A stretch of DNA of 64,000 bases from Metasolibacillus fluoroglycofenilyticus (GCF_003049645.1 NZ_PYWK01000001.1:186001-250000), one strand, 5' to 3'. Shown: positions 27,350 to 36,388, counted from the first letter of the stretch. Numbers and translations: made by a program. Notes: generated by a model from the letters alone, not told the origin.

Positions 27350-27378
27350 ACATAAAAACATAGAAAGGGGAAGATACA

Positions 27379-27981
27379 ATGAGTACAGCTTTATCTACTA
27401 ATAAACGCACAAAGGGGCAGCATTCAACACTTACACAGTTGCGCCAGCAAGGGGCAATCCCGGGAGTAGTGTATGGCTATCAAGTTGAGTCTACACCAAT
27501 TTCAATTGATGCAAAACAATTTGCAAAAGCATTATCAGAAAACGGAAGCAATGGCATATTTCAGCTTGAACTAGAGAGCAAAAAAGTGAATGCCGTTTTA
27601 TCGGAAATACAGCGCGATGCTTTAAAAGGCTTTGTTAAACATGTAGACTTCCAAGTAATCAACATGTCAGAGGATTTGGAAGTAAGTATACCAGTAGCTA
27701 TTACAGGTAACGCTGTTGGTGTTTCAGAAGGCGGGCTACTGCTACAGCCGATTCGTGATATTACAATTAAAGTTAAGCCAAATGCCATACCTGAAACGAT
27801 TGAAGTAGATGTGACGGATTTGGCTATAGGTTCCTCGTTGACTGTTGGCGATATTCGTACACAGCATGAGTATGATATTTTGAATCAAGATGAAGAAGTA
27901 TTAGTTACTGTTTCACCACCAACTGTTGAGGAAGAAGCAACTGAAACAGAAGAAGAAGCAGTAGAGCCGGAAGAGGCTTAA
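27379..27981 (+). CDS. ctc: Ribosomal protein bL25, general stress protein Ctc
   Basis: A 200-residue long-form bL25. The N-terminal 5S-rRNA-binding domain (1-95) includes RQQGAIPGVVYGYQVESTPI. The TL5/Ctc C-terminal beta domain (about 100-185) includes EDLEVSIPVAITGNAVGVSE and GGLLLQPIRDITIKV. The acidic tail is EEEATETEEEAVEPEE. It binds 5S rRNA in the large subunit and is induced by stress. AAAGGGG precedes the ATG. The sigma-B promoter upstream supports the assignment. The gene is monocistronic. Confidence 0.95.
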   Translation: MSTALSTNKRTKGQHSTLTQLRQQGAIPGVVYGYQVESTPISIDAKQFAKALSENGSNGIFQLELESKKVNAVLSEIQRDALKGFVKHVDFQVINMSEDLEVSIPVAITGNAVGVSEGGLLLQPIRDITIKVKPNAIPETIEVDVTDLAIGSSLTVGDIRTQHEYDILNQDEEVLVTVSPPTVEEEATETEEEAVEPEEA

Positions 27982-28098
27982 TAGAGGGTTTTAGAAGAGA
28001 AGGGGCGTCTGAAAAATTATTTTGAGACAAGGATAGTGACAATTTATTGTGACTACCGAAGGAGTAAATATTTTTAGCGAATATTTAATAAAGAAGTA

Positions 28099-28140
28099 GG
28101 GGGCTGTCTGAAAAGATATAAACTTTTCGGACAGCCCCTC
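28099..28140. terminator. Strong hairpin, MITE-end-like
   Basis: GGGGCTGTCTGAAAAG at 28100-28115 pairs with CTTTTCGGACAGCCCC at 28123-28138 with one mismatch. Its sequence equals the two ends of the 205-bp element brought together, so it may be an internal-deletion derivative now acting as a terminator for the convergent genes. Confidence 0.75.
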
Positions 28141-28222
28141 TCTATATATACTGAAAGCGAAGCAGTAGGTATGTGCGAATTTCACAGATTCCAGACACAA
28201 TTACGCCGAGATGTAATTGATA

Positions 28223-28963
28223 TTATGAATAACTATTTTTTAATGCCCTTTGAAGAGCTGTAATTGAACGAAAGGCTATAGGGCAATGGCTTCCATTTTC
28301 CATGACAATACGACGCTCTTTAAAATTAACTTCCTTTATCTTTTTTAGATGTACTAAAAAGCTTTTGTGACAGCGGAAAAAATCCTCTCCCAAATAATCT
28401 AGCTCCTTTAAAGTGCCATAAAATGAATAACAGCCGTTGCGTTCGTGAAGTTCGACTTTGTGTGGCTGTGAGGCTGTTTCGAAATAATAAATATCAGTTA
28501 GTGCTATATTTTTTATTTTTTCTCCAATTTTAATTTGAAACCATTTATCTTGATTTGTTGTACCGAACTGCCTGTATTTAGTAAATGCTGCTTGCAATGC
28601 ATCGGTAATATCAGTCTGTATTTGGGATGATGTATCTTTCACAATAAAATCAAGTGCAGCTAATTTATATTTAAAAGTCAAAGTTAAGTAATTTGCATAA
28701 GTTGTAATAAAAATAATATGGGCAAGTGGGTCCTGCTCGCGTATTGCTTGAGCAATATCTAAACCATTTGTCGTACTATTGAGCTCAATATCTAGTATGT
28801 AACAATCGATTTGCTTTTCTTTCATCTCTCTCAATAAGATAGATGGCTCATTTGTGCAACATGCGATTGAAATACTAGGCGCTTGAAATAACGAATAATT
28901 TCTTATTGAATCTACAATTAGTTTTTGATAGTAGGAATCATCTTCACATATGGCTACTCGCAT
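28223..28963 (-). CDS. LytTR-family response regulator (AgrA-like)
   Basis: A 246-residue regulator. The receiver domain (1-130) has the acidic pair in VAICEDDSYYQ, the phosphoacceptor in YILDIELNSTTNGL, and the VKDTSS region. The C-terminal LytTR DNA-binding domain has KIKNIALTDIYYFETASQPH, then FFRCHKSFLVHLKKIKEV. These proteins bind direct repeats in promoters. The gene overlaps the kinase gene by 20 bases. No agrB/agrD-like peptide gene is visible nearby. Confidence 0.92.
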   Translation of the reverse strand: MRVAICEDDSYYQKLIVDSIRNYSLFQAPSISIACCTNEPSILLREMKEKQIDCYILDIELNSTTNGLDIAQAIREQDPLAHIIFITTYANYLTLTFKYKLAALDFIVKDTSSQIQTDITDALQAAFTKYRQFGTTNQDKWFQIKIGEKIKNIALTDIYYFETASQPHKVELHERNGCYSFYGTLKELDYLGEDFFRCHKSFLVHLKKIKEVNFKERRIVMENGSHCPIAFRSITALQRALKNSYS

Positions 28964-30236
28964 AAAGTTCCTTCCTCTCTATTAGCATTTCTTGCACAAA
29001 CCAATCTTCCTCTACATATGTATTGAGTGTGACGTTCGGGTAGTGATTTAATAATTGCTTAATATTATATAAACCTATGCCTCGATTTTTTCGTTTAGTT
29101 GAATAGTTTTCTTCAAATAGTTTTTTTATGTCAATATAGTTTTGAGTCGTTGTGTTTCGAAGAATAATTATTTGTTGGTCTGAAGCAATAGGTAAAATAG
29201 CGAATTGTATTTGTGGCATAGGATGCTGTGTACATGCCTCAATAGCGTTATCAAATAAAATACCAATTGCTCTTACTAAATCGATTGATTCGATAAATAA
29301 GTTTTTAATGCTGTTAGGTATTTCTACATTGATATTAATTGAGAGGCTATGAGCTTTGACAATTTTGGAACTAAGAAGACCTTTTAATTCAATTAATTTG
29401 ATATTTTCAAGTTGTTGTAGACTACGAATAGATGGAGATTGAGTAATTGAAGTGACCTTTTCAAAATAAGATTTTAGCCCCTCTATATTTTCATTTTCTA
29501 TATAGCCTCGTATTGCTAATAGTATATTAGAATAATCATGCTGTACTTGCTGAATTTCCCGATTCATTTGCTCCAACTGAGTCATATATTCGTAGAAAGA
29601 ATGCTGTGCTAATTCCTTTTGTTTTATAATCGCTTCTTTTTTAACAGCTTGAATCATTACTTGGGTTGTTAAAAAAAGAAAGAGAAAATAACAAAGCAGC
29701 AGACTAAAATTAAATAATGAGAATGATATATTTCCCTCACTCGAAGGAATAAAGACTGTTACATAAAATATAATGATTGTTGTTATTGCCATGAAAATTA
29801 AGAATAACTCTATTTTTAATGGCAGTGGTATTTGCCGTAATGTCTTATTAATAAATGATTTATAACAATAAAGCACTAGCATAAATAATATAATGAGCAG
29901 TGCTGCATGGATGGTTGTCGAGAACTGAAGCGACTCTATTAACAGCAGGCTAGCATATTCCACAAGAATAGATAACAATAAAACAATTACACTATGCAAA
30001 AAGACGATGCTTTGTTTCGTTATATAAAAAAAGTAAGTGCTACTCAAACAAATGCTTAAAATTAACGCAACCCAAGGGTAGTCAGCAAAATAGATGGCAT
30101 GTAGTGCAATGCACACATTGAACAATAAAGTAATAGCAATAGCCTGAGCAGTGGGGCGAATATCTAATAAATAAAATAAAGAGCCAAATACAATGAAGTA
30201 ATTTAATATACTAAAAACCCAAAAAAGTGAGTCCAT
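28944..30236 (-). CDS. AgrC-like GHKL sensor histidine kinase
   Basis: A 430-residue kinase with six or seven N-terminal membrane helices (1-205), typical of peptide-pheromone sensors, and a short coiled coil. The H-box is QQVQHDYSNILLAIRGYIEN. The GHKL ATPase domain has GILFDNAIEACTQHP and KNRGIGLYNIKQLL. The ATG at 30245 abuts GGAAGG, so the ATG at 30236 is preferred. It should phosphorylate the overlapping LytTR regulator. The stimulus is not apparent, and a peptide signal is inference from architecture. Confidence 0.9.
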   Translation of the reverse strand: MDSLFWVFSILNYFIVFGSLFYLLDIRPTAQAIAITLLFNVCIALHAIYFADYPWVALILSICLSSTYFFYITKQSIVFLHSVIVLLLSILVEYASLLLIESLQFSTTIHAALLIILFMLVLYCYKSFINKTLRQIPLPLKIELFLIFMAITTIIIFYVTVFIPSSEGNISFSLFNFSLLLCYFLFLFLTTQVMIQAVKKEAIIKQKELAQHSFYEYMTQLEQMNREIQQVQHDYSNILLAIRGYIENENIEGLKSYFEKVTSITQSPSIRSLQQLENIKLIELKGLLSSKIVKAHSLSININVEIPNSIKNLFIESIDLVRAIGILFDNAIEACTQHPMPQIQFAILPIASDQQIIILRNTTTQNYIDIKKLFEENYSTKRKNRGIGLYNIKQLLNHYPNVTLNTYVEEDWFVQEMLIERKELYASSHM

Positions 30237-30367
30237 TAAATACATCCTTCCAAATCATAAGACGTTCAAGAGGAATTTTCTAACGCTTGAGATAAAGTTC
30301 AGCTTTTTCTAGCGTAAGTTTCTACAATGAACAGTATAGCATTTACGTAACAGAAAGAGGGAAATGG

Positions 30368-31507
30368 ATGAATTACTTATTATTAAGCAGCAATACATTA
30401 TTGTTTTCTTTTCTTTTATTGCTAATTGCCATTATTCCATTTGGCTTCGCGACAAAAACAAAACACGCTATAAGCTGGAGAAGTGCATTAGCATTAACAT
30501 GGCTTGCTTTTATTTTACAAATAATATATTTCACATGTAGATGGAAGGCAATAGGATATGCTCCTGTAAGTAATATGTATGAATTTATGACGTTTTTCGG
30601 CATTATGTTAATAGGAGCCGTATTGCTAATGAGCTATCTTTATAAGCAATGGTCAATTGGTTTCTTTGCAATCCCGATTGCGCTCATAATTTTAGGCTAT
30701 GGCAGTGTATTTTCAAATAAAGCTGCACCATTAATACCTAGCTTGCAAAGTCATTGGCTAGCAGTACATGTTATTACAGTAGCTGCTTCAAGTGCCATTT
30801 TATCTGTAGCCTTTATAACAAGTGTAATGTACTTGTTAAAAACAATAAATACGGAAGCAAAAACACGTGGTGCAAAATGGTTAGAGCTTGTATTATTTAA
30901 TCTTGTTGTAGTAGTGGGATTTATTTTAATATCCACATTTTGCCGTTTGTTTTTCAGCTCTCAAGTGATTGAGTTTGCGAATAAAAAAGGACAAATTATT
31001 AGTGCTACATATACATTGCCTATAATTATCTCAAATAAAGCAGAGGTAGGCTTGTTTGCGTTATCTGCAAGTGTTGATGCACAAAAATTAAATACAATTA
31101 TATGGTCTTATTTAGTAGGGGGCTTGCTCTATTTAATTATTCGACTAACGATGCGCAAAGCACTTTGTGAGATACTGAAGCCATTTATATCACGTATTGA
31201 TTTGAGATTACTTGATGAAATTTCTCATCGTTCAATTTTAATTGGTTTTCCTTTATTCTCATTAGGCGGTTTGTTTTTTGCCATGATTTGGGCACAAATT
31301 GCTTGGGGCAGATATTGGGGCTGGGACCCGAAAGAGGTATGGGCATTGATTACATGGTTATTTTATGCAGCCTTACTGCATCTTCGCTTAACAAAAGAAT
31401 GGGAAGGGGAGCGGACAGCATGGCTGGCGATTATCGGCTTTGGGCTTATCGTATTTAATCAGGTGTTCGTTAATTTAGTAATAGCAGGGTTACATTCTTA
31501 TGCCTAA
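30368..31507 (+). CDS. Cytochrome c biogenesis protein, CcsA/ResC family
   Basis: A 379-residue polytopic membrane protein with eight helices. The tryptophan-rich heme-handling motif WGRYWGWDPKEVWALITWL is near residue 320. Conserved histidines lie in membrane loops (QSHWLAVHVITV, SHRSILIG, NLVIAGLHSYA). In system II it works with ResB/Ccs1 to deliver and attach heme to apocytochrome c outside the membrane. ResB, ResA and ResDE are not adjacent, so this is either a second ResC-type gene or a rearranged locus. GAGGGAAATGG surrounds the start. Confidence 0.88.
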   Translation: MNYLLLSSNTLLFSFLLLLIAIIPFGFATKTKHAISWRSALALTWLAFILQIIYFTCRWKAIGYAPVSNMYEFMTFFGIMLIGAVLLMSYLYKQWSIGFFAIPIALIILGYGSVFSNKAAPLIPSLQSHWLAVHVITVAASSAILSVAFITSVMYLLKTINTEAKTRGAKWLELVLFNLVVVVGFILISTFCRLFFSSQVIEFANKKGQIISATYTLPIIISNKAEVGLFALSASVDAQKLNTIIWSYLVGGLLYLIIRLTMRKALCEILKPFISRIDLRLLDEISHRSILIGFPLFSLGGLFFAMIWAQIAWGRYWGWDPKEVWALITWLFYAALLHLRLTKEWEGERTAWLAIIGFGLIVFNQVFVNLVIAGLHSYA

Positions 31508-31514
31508 AAGAGCG

Positions 31515-31549
31515 GGCGTCCTAAAAGCTTGCAAGGCTTTTTGGACGCC
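31515..31549. terminator. Hairpin between convergent genes
   Basis: GGCGTCCTAAAAGC at 31515-31528 pairs with GCTTTTTGGACGCC at 31536-31549 with one mismatch. It has the GCGTCC stem base shared by many hairpins here but a different loop (TTGCAAG). Confidence 0.8.
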
Positions 31550-31554
31550 ATTAT

Positions 31555-32577
31555 TTACCATTTTGCCACATGTTCCTCAATGCAGCCTAACATTTGTTGA
31601 ATTGTTAATATTTTTCCATCAGGCAATGCAATTGTTCCGTGATAATAGCCTACGAGCTGATGTACCTCAGACGTAACTAATTTTACGTCTGTTTTTGCTA
31701 TTCGCTCAAAAAAAGGTGTAAATGTTAAATTTACTTGATTGCTTGACTTAGAATGGATTGCCCACGGCTGCATAAAATTAGCGCGATTATATGTAAAGGC
31801 TACATCCTCACCGATTTTTGTCATTTTACCATCAATGAAAATTGCGTTTTCTGTCATTCCTGTTCCATCTGTCCATTGACCGCCGAAATTCAGCCCAATA
31901 CGTCTTCCTCGAATGCGTTGTGAAGCCATTCCCCAATTCCATGTTGCTTTCCGCGGCCACACACCGCGTCCGTAATCAAGCACTGCAAAGCATTCCTCTG
32001 TATTGAAAGAATAGCCCCGTTGACCGATTTGAACTGTACCAGAAGTAGGTAATGTATGATGTTTGGCAGTAAATTGGAAAATTTGTCTGCTCCAGGGGAT
32101 GACAACATTCAATGATTCATCATGCTGAGGATGTTGAATCGTTAAGTCTGCCTGCAAATGTTCATTATCAAAGTCAGGTATAGAAACTGAGAGCTGTGTT
32201 GTGCCATTGTTATAAGTAAAGCGAATATTTAGCTCGTCATGTACAAATTGCACAGATTCCAGTACTTGTGTTGGCATTTTTACACTAGTACCAAGCGGAA
32301 CTGTTATTGTTTTTTCAAAATAGCGCTGTGTTTCATATTCTAAAAAATAGACAAAACAAACAGCCGCATAATCTAAATGGCTTATTGTAGCTGAAAATAA
32401 TATATCTTCACCGTAAACACACCAGTAATTCCATTTTTTCTTCCGTAAATAATGACCTGTAACATTACAATCAATCAATGGTCTTCTTGCAAAACCAATT
32501 GCAGCAGGATTCAAATTTCCCTTTTTATCACACAATGGTGTTGGAACCGTCACTTCACGCTCTGCAATTAGCCTCAT
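31555..32577 (-). CDS. DUF2804 domain protein
   Basis: A 340-residue protein of the DUF2804 family, recognisable by TPLCDKKGNLNPAAIGFARR, RKKKWNYWCVYGEDILFSAT and DYGRGVWPRKATWNWGMASQ. No signal peptide or membrane helix is seen. The fold is expected to be beta-rich and lipocalin-like. The biochemical function is unknown. The ATG at 32586 abuts GAGGGGG, so 32577 is taken as the start. Confidence 0.85.
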   Translation of the reverse strand: MRLIAEREVTVPTPLCDKKGNLNPAAIGFARRPLIDCNVTGHYLRKKKWNYWCVYGEDILFSATISHLDYAAVCFVYFLEYETQRYFEKTITVPLGTSVKMPTQVLESVQFVHDELNIRFTYNNGTTQLSVSIPDFDNEHLQADLTIQHPQHDESLNVVIPWSRQIFQFTAKHHTLPTSGTVQIGQRGYSFNTEECFAVLDYGRGVWPRKATWNWGMASQRIRGRRIGLNFGGQWTDGTGMTENAIFIDGKMTKIGEDVAFTYNRANFMQPWAIHSKSSNQVNLTFTPFFERIAKTDVKLVTSEVHQLVGYYHGTIALPDGKILTIQQMLGCIEEHVAKW

Positions 32578-32689
32578 AAAAATCATCCCCCTCGCATAAT
32601 GCTATTACAGAATAGTGTAACAAAACATGAGCGAATATGGGAGCTTTAGACACGATGAATGAAAAAATATGTAAATAGGGGGAGAAACG

Positions 32690-33184
32690 ATGCGCTATAA
32701 TCGTGAGCAAGCGGTCGCTTATGCAAGGATGTGGTGGAATGGGCGTAACCCCGCCTTTCCTTCATTTCAAGATGATTGTACAAATTTTGTATCACAATGT
32801 TTATATGCTGGGGGTGCACCGATGAGAGGCGCACCTAATCAATCAACAGGCTGGTGGATGCTACCTGAGCAAGGAATATGGAGTTTTAGTTGGTCTGTAG
32901 CTCATTCATTGCGTTGGTATTTAGAAACATCAAAAGAGGGGCTTACTGCAACACGTGTCTATTCACCTACAGAGCTTGAAATTGGAGATGTCATAGCCTA
33001 CGACTTTTCCGGAGATAGCCGCATTGATCATACGACGATTGTCACGAGCATCCAAGGTGGTATTCCATATGTTCACGCGCACACATCAAATAGTGCAGAT
33101 AGACCATATCATTACCGAGATTCAACAGCAGCTACTCCTAATATGCGTTACTATTACTTTCATATAGCAGATGTATTTTCGTGA
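32690..33184 (+). CDS. Putative amidase-domain protein (Amidase_6 type)
   Basis: A 164-residue protein with the DDCTNFVSQCLYAGGAPM segment holding the likely nucleophilic cysteine and a later DHTTIVTS with the likely catalytic histidine. WWMLPEQGIWSFSWSVAH and HTSNSADRPYHYRDS are typical of the family. The fold is NlpC/P60-like, suggesting peptide or cell-wall amide hydrolysis. No signal peptide is present, unlike many members, so it may act in the cytosol or be released on lysis or sporulation. GGGGAG lies 6 bases before the ATG. Confidence 0.82.
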   Translation: MRYNREQAVAYARMWWNGRNPAFPSFQDDCTNFVSQCLYAGGAPMRGAPNQSTGWWMLPEQGIWSFSWSVAHSLRWYLETSKEGLTATRVYSPTELEIGDVIAYDFSGDSRIDHTTIVTSIQGGIPYVHAHTSNSADRPYHYRDSTAATPNMRYYYFHIADVFS

Positions 33185-33237
33185 TGAAAGCTTTATAATT
33201 GAGAAGGAGCATCAATTGTAGAAGGGGAGATAGCATA

Positions 33238-33807
33238 ATGACAAAAGCATTAACAGTACGAGAAGCCATTACAACTCGTCGTTCAATAAAAAAATTTAAC
33301 GGGCAGCCTGTGAAGCGCGAAGATTTACTAAGCATCATTGGTGATGCGGCTTGGGCGCCAAACCATGGTACACGAGAACCTTGGCGTTTAGTAGTTGCAT
33401 GCGAGGAACAATTACCAAAACTACATGAGCTTTTGCGCGACTTAGCGATACCAAAATGGCAAGAGCTGTCTGAAGAAACGTTAGCTGCACAAATGCAAAA
33501 ATTCACTTTACCAGGTGGCTACGCATTTATGATTGTGCCTGAAGATGCGCGTCAAAAAGAGCGCTTAGAGGATTATGCTGCAGCCGCAAGCTTTTTGCAA
33601 AATATGCAGCTACTTGCATGGGATAAAGGCATCGGCTCATGCTGGAAAACGCCAGGCTTTTTAGATATGCCTAAATTCCGCGAAGCATTAAATGTAAAAG
33701 CGGGTGAACGCGTTATCGCTATGCTGCAATTAGGCTATTTTGATGAGCTGCCAAAGGCGAAGGAACGTAAGCCGGCTACTGATATTGTCACTATTTTTGG
33801 GGAATAA
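33238..33807 (+). CDS. Nitroreductase-family FMN oxidoreductase
   Basis: A 189-residue protein with the FMN-binding start ITTRRSIKKFNGQPV, the central DAAWAPNHGTREPWRLVVAC and the C-terminal GIGSCWKTPGF and QLGYFDELPKAKERKP. It is similar in length to B. subtilis YdgI/YodC-type enzymes, which reduce nitro compounds or quinones with NAD(P)H. The ATG at 33238 follows AAGGGGAGA and is used instead of an upstream non-ATG extension. The substrate is unknown. Confidence 0.9.
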   Translation: MTKALTVREAITTRRSIKKFNGQPVKREDLLSIIGDAAWAPNHGTREPWRLVVACEEQLPKLHELLRDLAIPKWQELSEETLAAQMQKFTLPGGYAFMIVPEDARQKERLEDYAAAASFLQNMQLLAWDKGIGSCWKTPGFLDMPKFREALNVKAGERVIAMLQLGYFDELPKAKERKPATDIVTIFGE

Positions 33808-33815
33808 AAGAAAAA

Positions 33816-33856
33816 GACTGTCCAGAAAGTGCATTATTTTCTGGGCAGTTATTTTT
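33816..33856 (+). terminator. Intrinsic terminator after nitroreductase
   Basis: ACTGTCCAGAAA at 33817-33828 pairs with TTTTCTGGGCAGT near 33837-33849 with one mismatch, followed by a long T-run. Confidence 0.88.
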
Positions 33857-33927
33857 TTAATTTTACTTATCCACTTCAATCCGATTTAAAAAGTTTTCAA
33901 AGTGTACAAAATGTATTCCGATTCCCC

Positions 33928-34830
33928 TTAAATTACTAAATACAACACAATAGGTAAGGAAATAACACTAATTGCTGTTGTCACAAGTGTTGTAAACGAT
34001 ACGAGGTCAGGTTCTGTATCGTATTTAAGCGCAAGCATCGTTGTATTAGCTGCCGAGGACATTGCCGCTTGTATAATAAATACGGTTTTTGCCAAATCAC
34101 TTAAAGGTAAAAATGATAAGATGAATGCGGCTATGATAGGTGAGGCAATCATACGTATAATACTTGCCCCTACAACGAAGCGATATGTTACCTTTTTACG
34201 TGAAATAACTGCGAGCTGCATTCCTAGTACAAGCATAATAATAGGAATTGTCGCTTCTGCTACAAGGTTAAGTGCATCTTGAAAAGGAGCGGATAGCTCT
34301 AAGCCAATATAATGGCAGAGCATGCCTAGTATTGCAGCATACAGCACAGGCATACGAACGACACTCTGTAATGCTTGCTTATGTCCCCCACCCCCATGTC
34401 CTCCAAGTGCTGCAAAGAAAATCCCAAGCGTATTCATTAACAGAGAATGCAACACCATAATAATAACCGCGTAATCAAAGCCTGCTGGGCCAAGTGCAAA
34501 TAGTACAACAGGTGCCCCGTAATTTCCGCTATTCATAAAAACGCTACTTAAGATGAGTGCGGAGCTTTCAGATTGGTTCGCCCGCGATAGTTTTGCAACG
34601 ATGTATGTAATTACTAATAATGAAAAGCTTAATGCAAGTGCAGCTAGCATCATATACACATAGTCCAATGTTATATCGTTTGTGAAAAATGTCCTAAATG
34701 CTAGGCAGGGGGACAGTATGTATAGCGACATCGCAGAAATCGACTTAATATCAAATCCGATAAACTTTTGAGCGATAAAGCCAATCGAAAAAATGACGAG
34801 TGCAGGCAAAATAATAAGAAATAAAGTCAT
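33928..34830 (-). CDS. AEC-family (auxin efflux carrier) transporter
   Basis: A 300-residue membrane protein with ten predicted helices in two halves. Family motifs include SLYILSPCLAFRTFF, SSVFMNSGNYGAPVVLFALG (the N-half crossover) and AATIPIIMLVLGMQ-like NLVAEATIPIIMLVLGMQL. Family members move organic acids such as malate or malonate, or auxin-like acids. The substrate cannot be read here. GGAGAAGGAG precedes the ATG. It is convergent with the nitroreductase gene. Confidence 0.9.
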   Translation of the reverse strand: MTLFLIILPALVIFSIGFIAQKFIGFDIKSISAMSLYILSPCLAFRTFFTNDITLDYVYMMLAALALSFSLLVITYIVAKLSRANQSESSALILSSVFMNSGNYGAPVVLFALGPAGFDYAVIIMVLHSLLMNTLGIFFAALGGHGGGGHKQALQSVVRMPVLYAAILGMLCHYIGLELSAPFQDALNLVAEATIPIIMLVLGMQLAVISRKKVTYRFVVGASIIRMIASPIIAAFILSFLPLSDLAKTVFIIQAAMSSAANTTMLALKYDTEPDLVSFTTLVTTAISVISLPIVLYLVI

Positions 34831-34868
34831 TGCTCCTTCTCCTTCGATTTTTGAAAATCACATCCAGA

Positions 34869-34985
34869 TTTTATCTCGCATAAATGGGCAGTAAGCCTCT
34901 CACTTCGAGACTTGAGTAAAAATCGGCTTAAGGATAAGTGTGAGATGAACTGCCCGTATAAGCCTGATTGAAGTTTCACTTTATT
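34869..34985 (+). repeat. Shortened copy of the 150-bp structured repeat
   Basis: It begins TTTATCTCGCATAAATGGGC and ends GATTGAAGTTTCACTTTATT. The complementary ATGGGCAGT and AACTGCCCGT arms are both kept, but the CATTCAGTGG hairpin is missing. Confidence 0.75.
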
Positions 34986-35064
34986 CTAATTCGCAAGAGA
35001 GACCTTTTTGAACGAGATAATGCTTTCATTATTGCACTTTCTCAAAAGAAGTAAAAATAAAAAA

Positions 35065-35093
35065 TTGACAAATATTTTTTTGTCCTTTATGGT
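35065..35093 (+). promoter_or_regulatory. Sigma-A promoter of the GntR-ABC operon
   Basis: TTGACA at 35065-35070, a 17-base spacer and TATGGT at 35088-35093. The -10 box overlaps the operator palindrome at 35089. Confidence 0.7.
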
Positions 35094-35116
35094 TATATAC
35101 ATAAGTGTATAACCAT
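35089..35116 (+). promoter_or_regulatory. GntR operator palindrome
   Basis: ATGGTTATATAC and GTGTATAACCAT are inverted arms separated by 4 bases with one mismatch. The site covers the -10 region, so the YtrA-like product of the first gene probably represses its own operon. Confidence 0.75.
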
Positions 35117-35141
35117 ATTACTGTAGAGGGTGGTGAAATAT

Positions 35142-35519
35142 TTGAATCATCTATTTGATAAAGATAAACCGATTTACCAACAAATTCGTGAAAAAATTGA
35201 GGACCAAATTGTCAATGGTCAGCTACTAGAAGAAGAACAAGCACCTTCCACAAATCAGCTTGTTAGCTTTTACAAAATTAATCATGCGACCGTTTCAAAG
35301 GGAATTAATCAATTGGTGGAGGAAGGCATTCTTTATAAAAAGCGCGGAATCGGCATGTTTGTTGCAGCAGAAGCGAGGGAGAAGCTAATGAAAAAAAGAA
35401 AAGAAGCATTTGTTGACCAGTACGTGGTGGCTCTTATCCAAGAGGCAAATAAGCTTGAAATAAGTGAGCAGGAAATTATTGAGTTAATCAAACAAGTGAA
35501 GGAGCGTGAAAGCGAATGA
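35142..35519 (+). CDS. GntR-family repressor, YtrA subfamily
   Basis: A 125-residue regulator. The GntR winged helix (about 8-75) has DKPIYQQIREKIEDQIVNGQ, SFYKINHATVSKGINQLVEE and GILYKKRGIGMFV. A short helical tail of about 45 residues is typical of the YtrA subfamily that controls ABC operons. I chose TTG at 35142, spaced about 9 bases from GAGGGTGG. GTG at 35130 would add four residues. It overlaps the downstream ATPase gene by 4 bases. Confidence 0.88.
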   Translation: MNHLFDKDKPIYQQIREKIEDQIVNGQLLEEEQAPSTNQLVSFYKINHATVSKGINQLVEEGILYKKRGIGMFVAAEAREKLMKKRKEAFVDQYVVALIQEANKLEISEQEIIELIKQVKERESE

Positions 35520-36388
35520 TGAAGATGAAAGCGGAAAATATCGGCTTAAATTACGGACAGCATACAGCATTACAAAATATTTCGTTTCAGCTAGAGGGCA
35601 ATAAAATATATGGTCTATTAGGTAGGAATGGCGCTGGAAAAACGTCGTTGTTGAGTATTATTGCATCTTTTCAGGAGCAAACAACAGGCACATTAACCGT
35701 TTTAGAGCAAGCTCCATTTGAAAACGCTGAAATAATGCAGCAAGTTGTTTTTGCTTACAATAAAGACTACAAAGAAGAATCTGACCAAGTAAAAAATTTA
35801 CTAGCGGGTATTGCAAAATATCGTCCTAATTTTGATATGGAATATGCACAGCATTTACTAGCACGTTTTAAAATACCGCAGGATAAAAAAATGAAACAAT
35901 TATCAAAAGGAATGCAAGCAGCAGTTGATGCCGTAATAGGCTTAGCAAGCAATGCACCAGTGACGATTTTTGATGAGATTTATGCAGGGATGGATGCACC
36001 AACTCGAACAATTTTTTATGAGGAGCTATTAAAATCTCAGGAGCGATTCCCAAGAATGATACTAATGTCTACGCATCTTGTTTCAGAAATGGAATATCTA
36101 TTTGATGAAGTACTGATTTTACACAAAGGTACAATGATTTTGCATGAAGCATATGAGGAGCTTATTTCTAAAGGTGTAACAGTGACAGGGCGAGTGGAAG
36201 ACGTAGAGGTATTCGTTCAACCAATGCGTCAACTCAACACACAGCAGCTAGGTGGTACGAAGGCTGTTATGGTCTATGGTGATTTATCAGAGCAGCAATA
36301 TAAAGAAGCGGCAAGGCGAGGGCTAGAAATCGGCCCGATTGCCTTACAAGACTTGTTTATTTATTTGACAGAGGAAGGAAATGATTAA
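35516..36388 (+). CDS. ABC transporter ATP-binding protein (YtrB-like)
   Basis: A 290-residue ATPase with Walker A LLGRNGAGKTSLL, a signature LSKGMQAAV, Walker B VTIFDEIYAGMDAPTR and a switch His in STHLVSEMEYLF. The LSKGMQ signature and the Glu of DEIYAGMDA are typical of GntR-linked ABC-2-like systems. The C-terminal 70 residues form an accessory domain. It pairs with the permease starting at 36390. The operon may respond to envelope or antibiotic stress like ytr operons (inference). Confidence 0.9.
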   Translation: MMKMKAENIGLNYGQHTALQNISFQLEGNKIYGLLGRNGAGKTSLLSIIASFQEQTTGTLTVLEQAPFENAEIMQQVVFAYNKDYKEESDQVKNLLAGIAKYRPNFDMEYAQHLLARFKIPQDKKMKQLSKGMQAAVDAVIGLASNAPVTIFDEIYAGMDAPTRTIFYEELLKSQERFPRMILMSTHLVSEMEYLFDEVLILHKGTMILHEAYEELISKGVTVTGRVEDVEVFVQPMRQLNTQQLGGTKAVMVYGDLSEQQYKEAARRGLEIGPIALQDLFIYLTEEGND

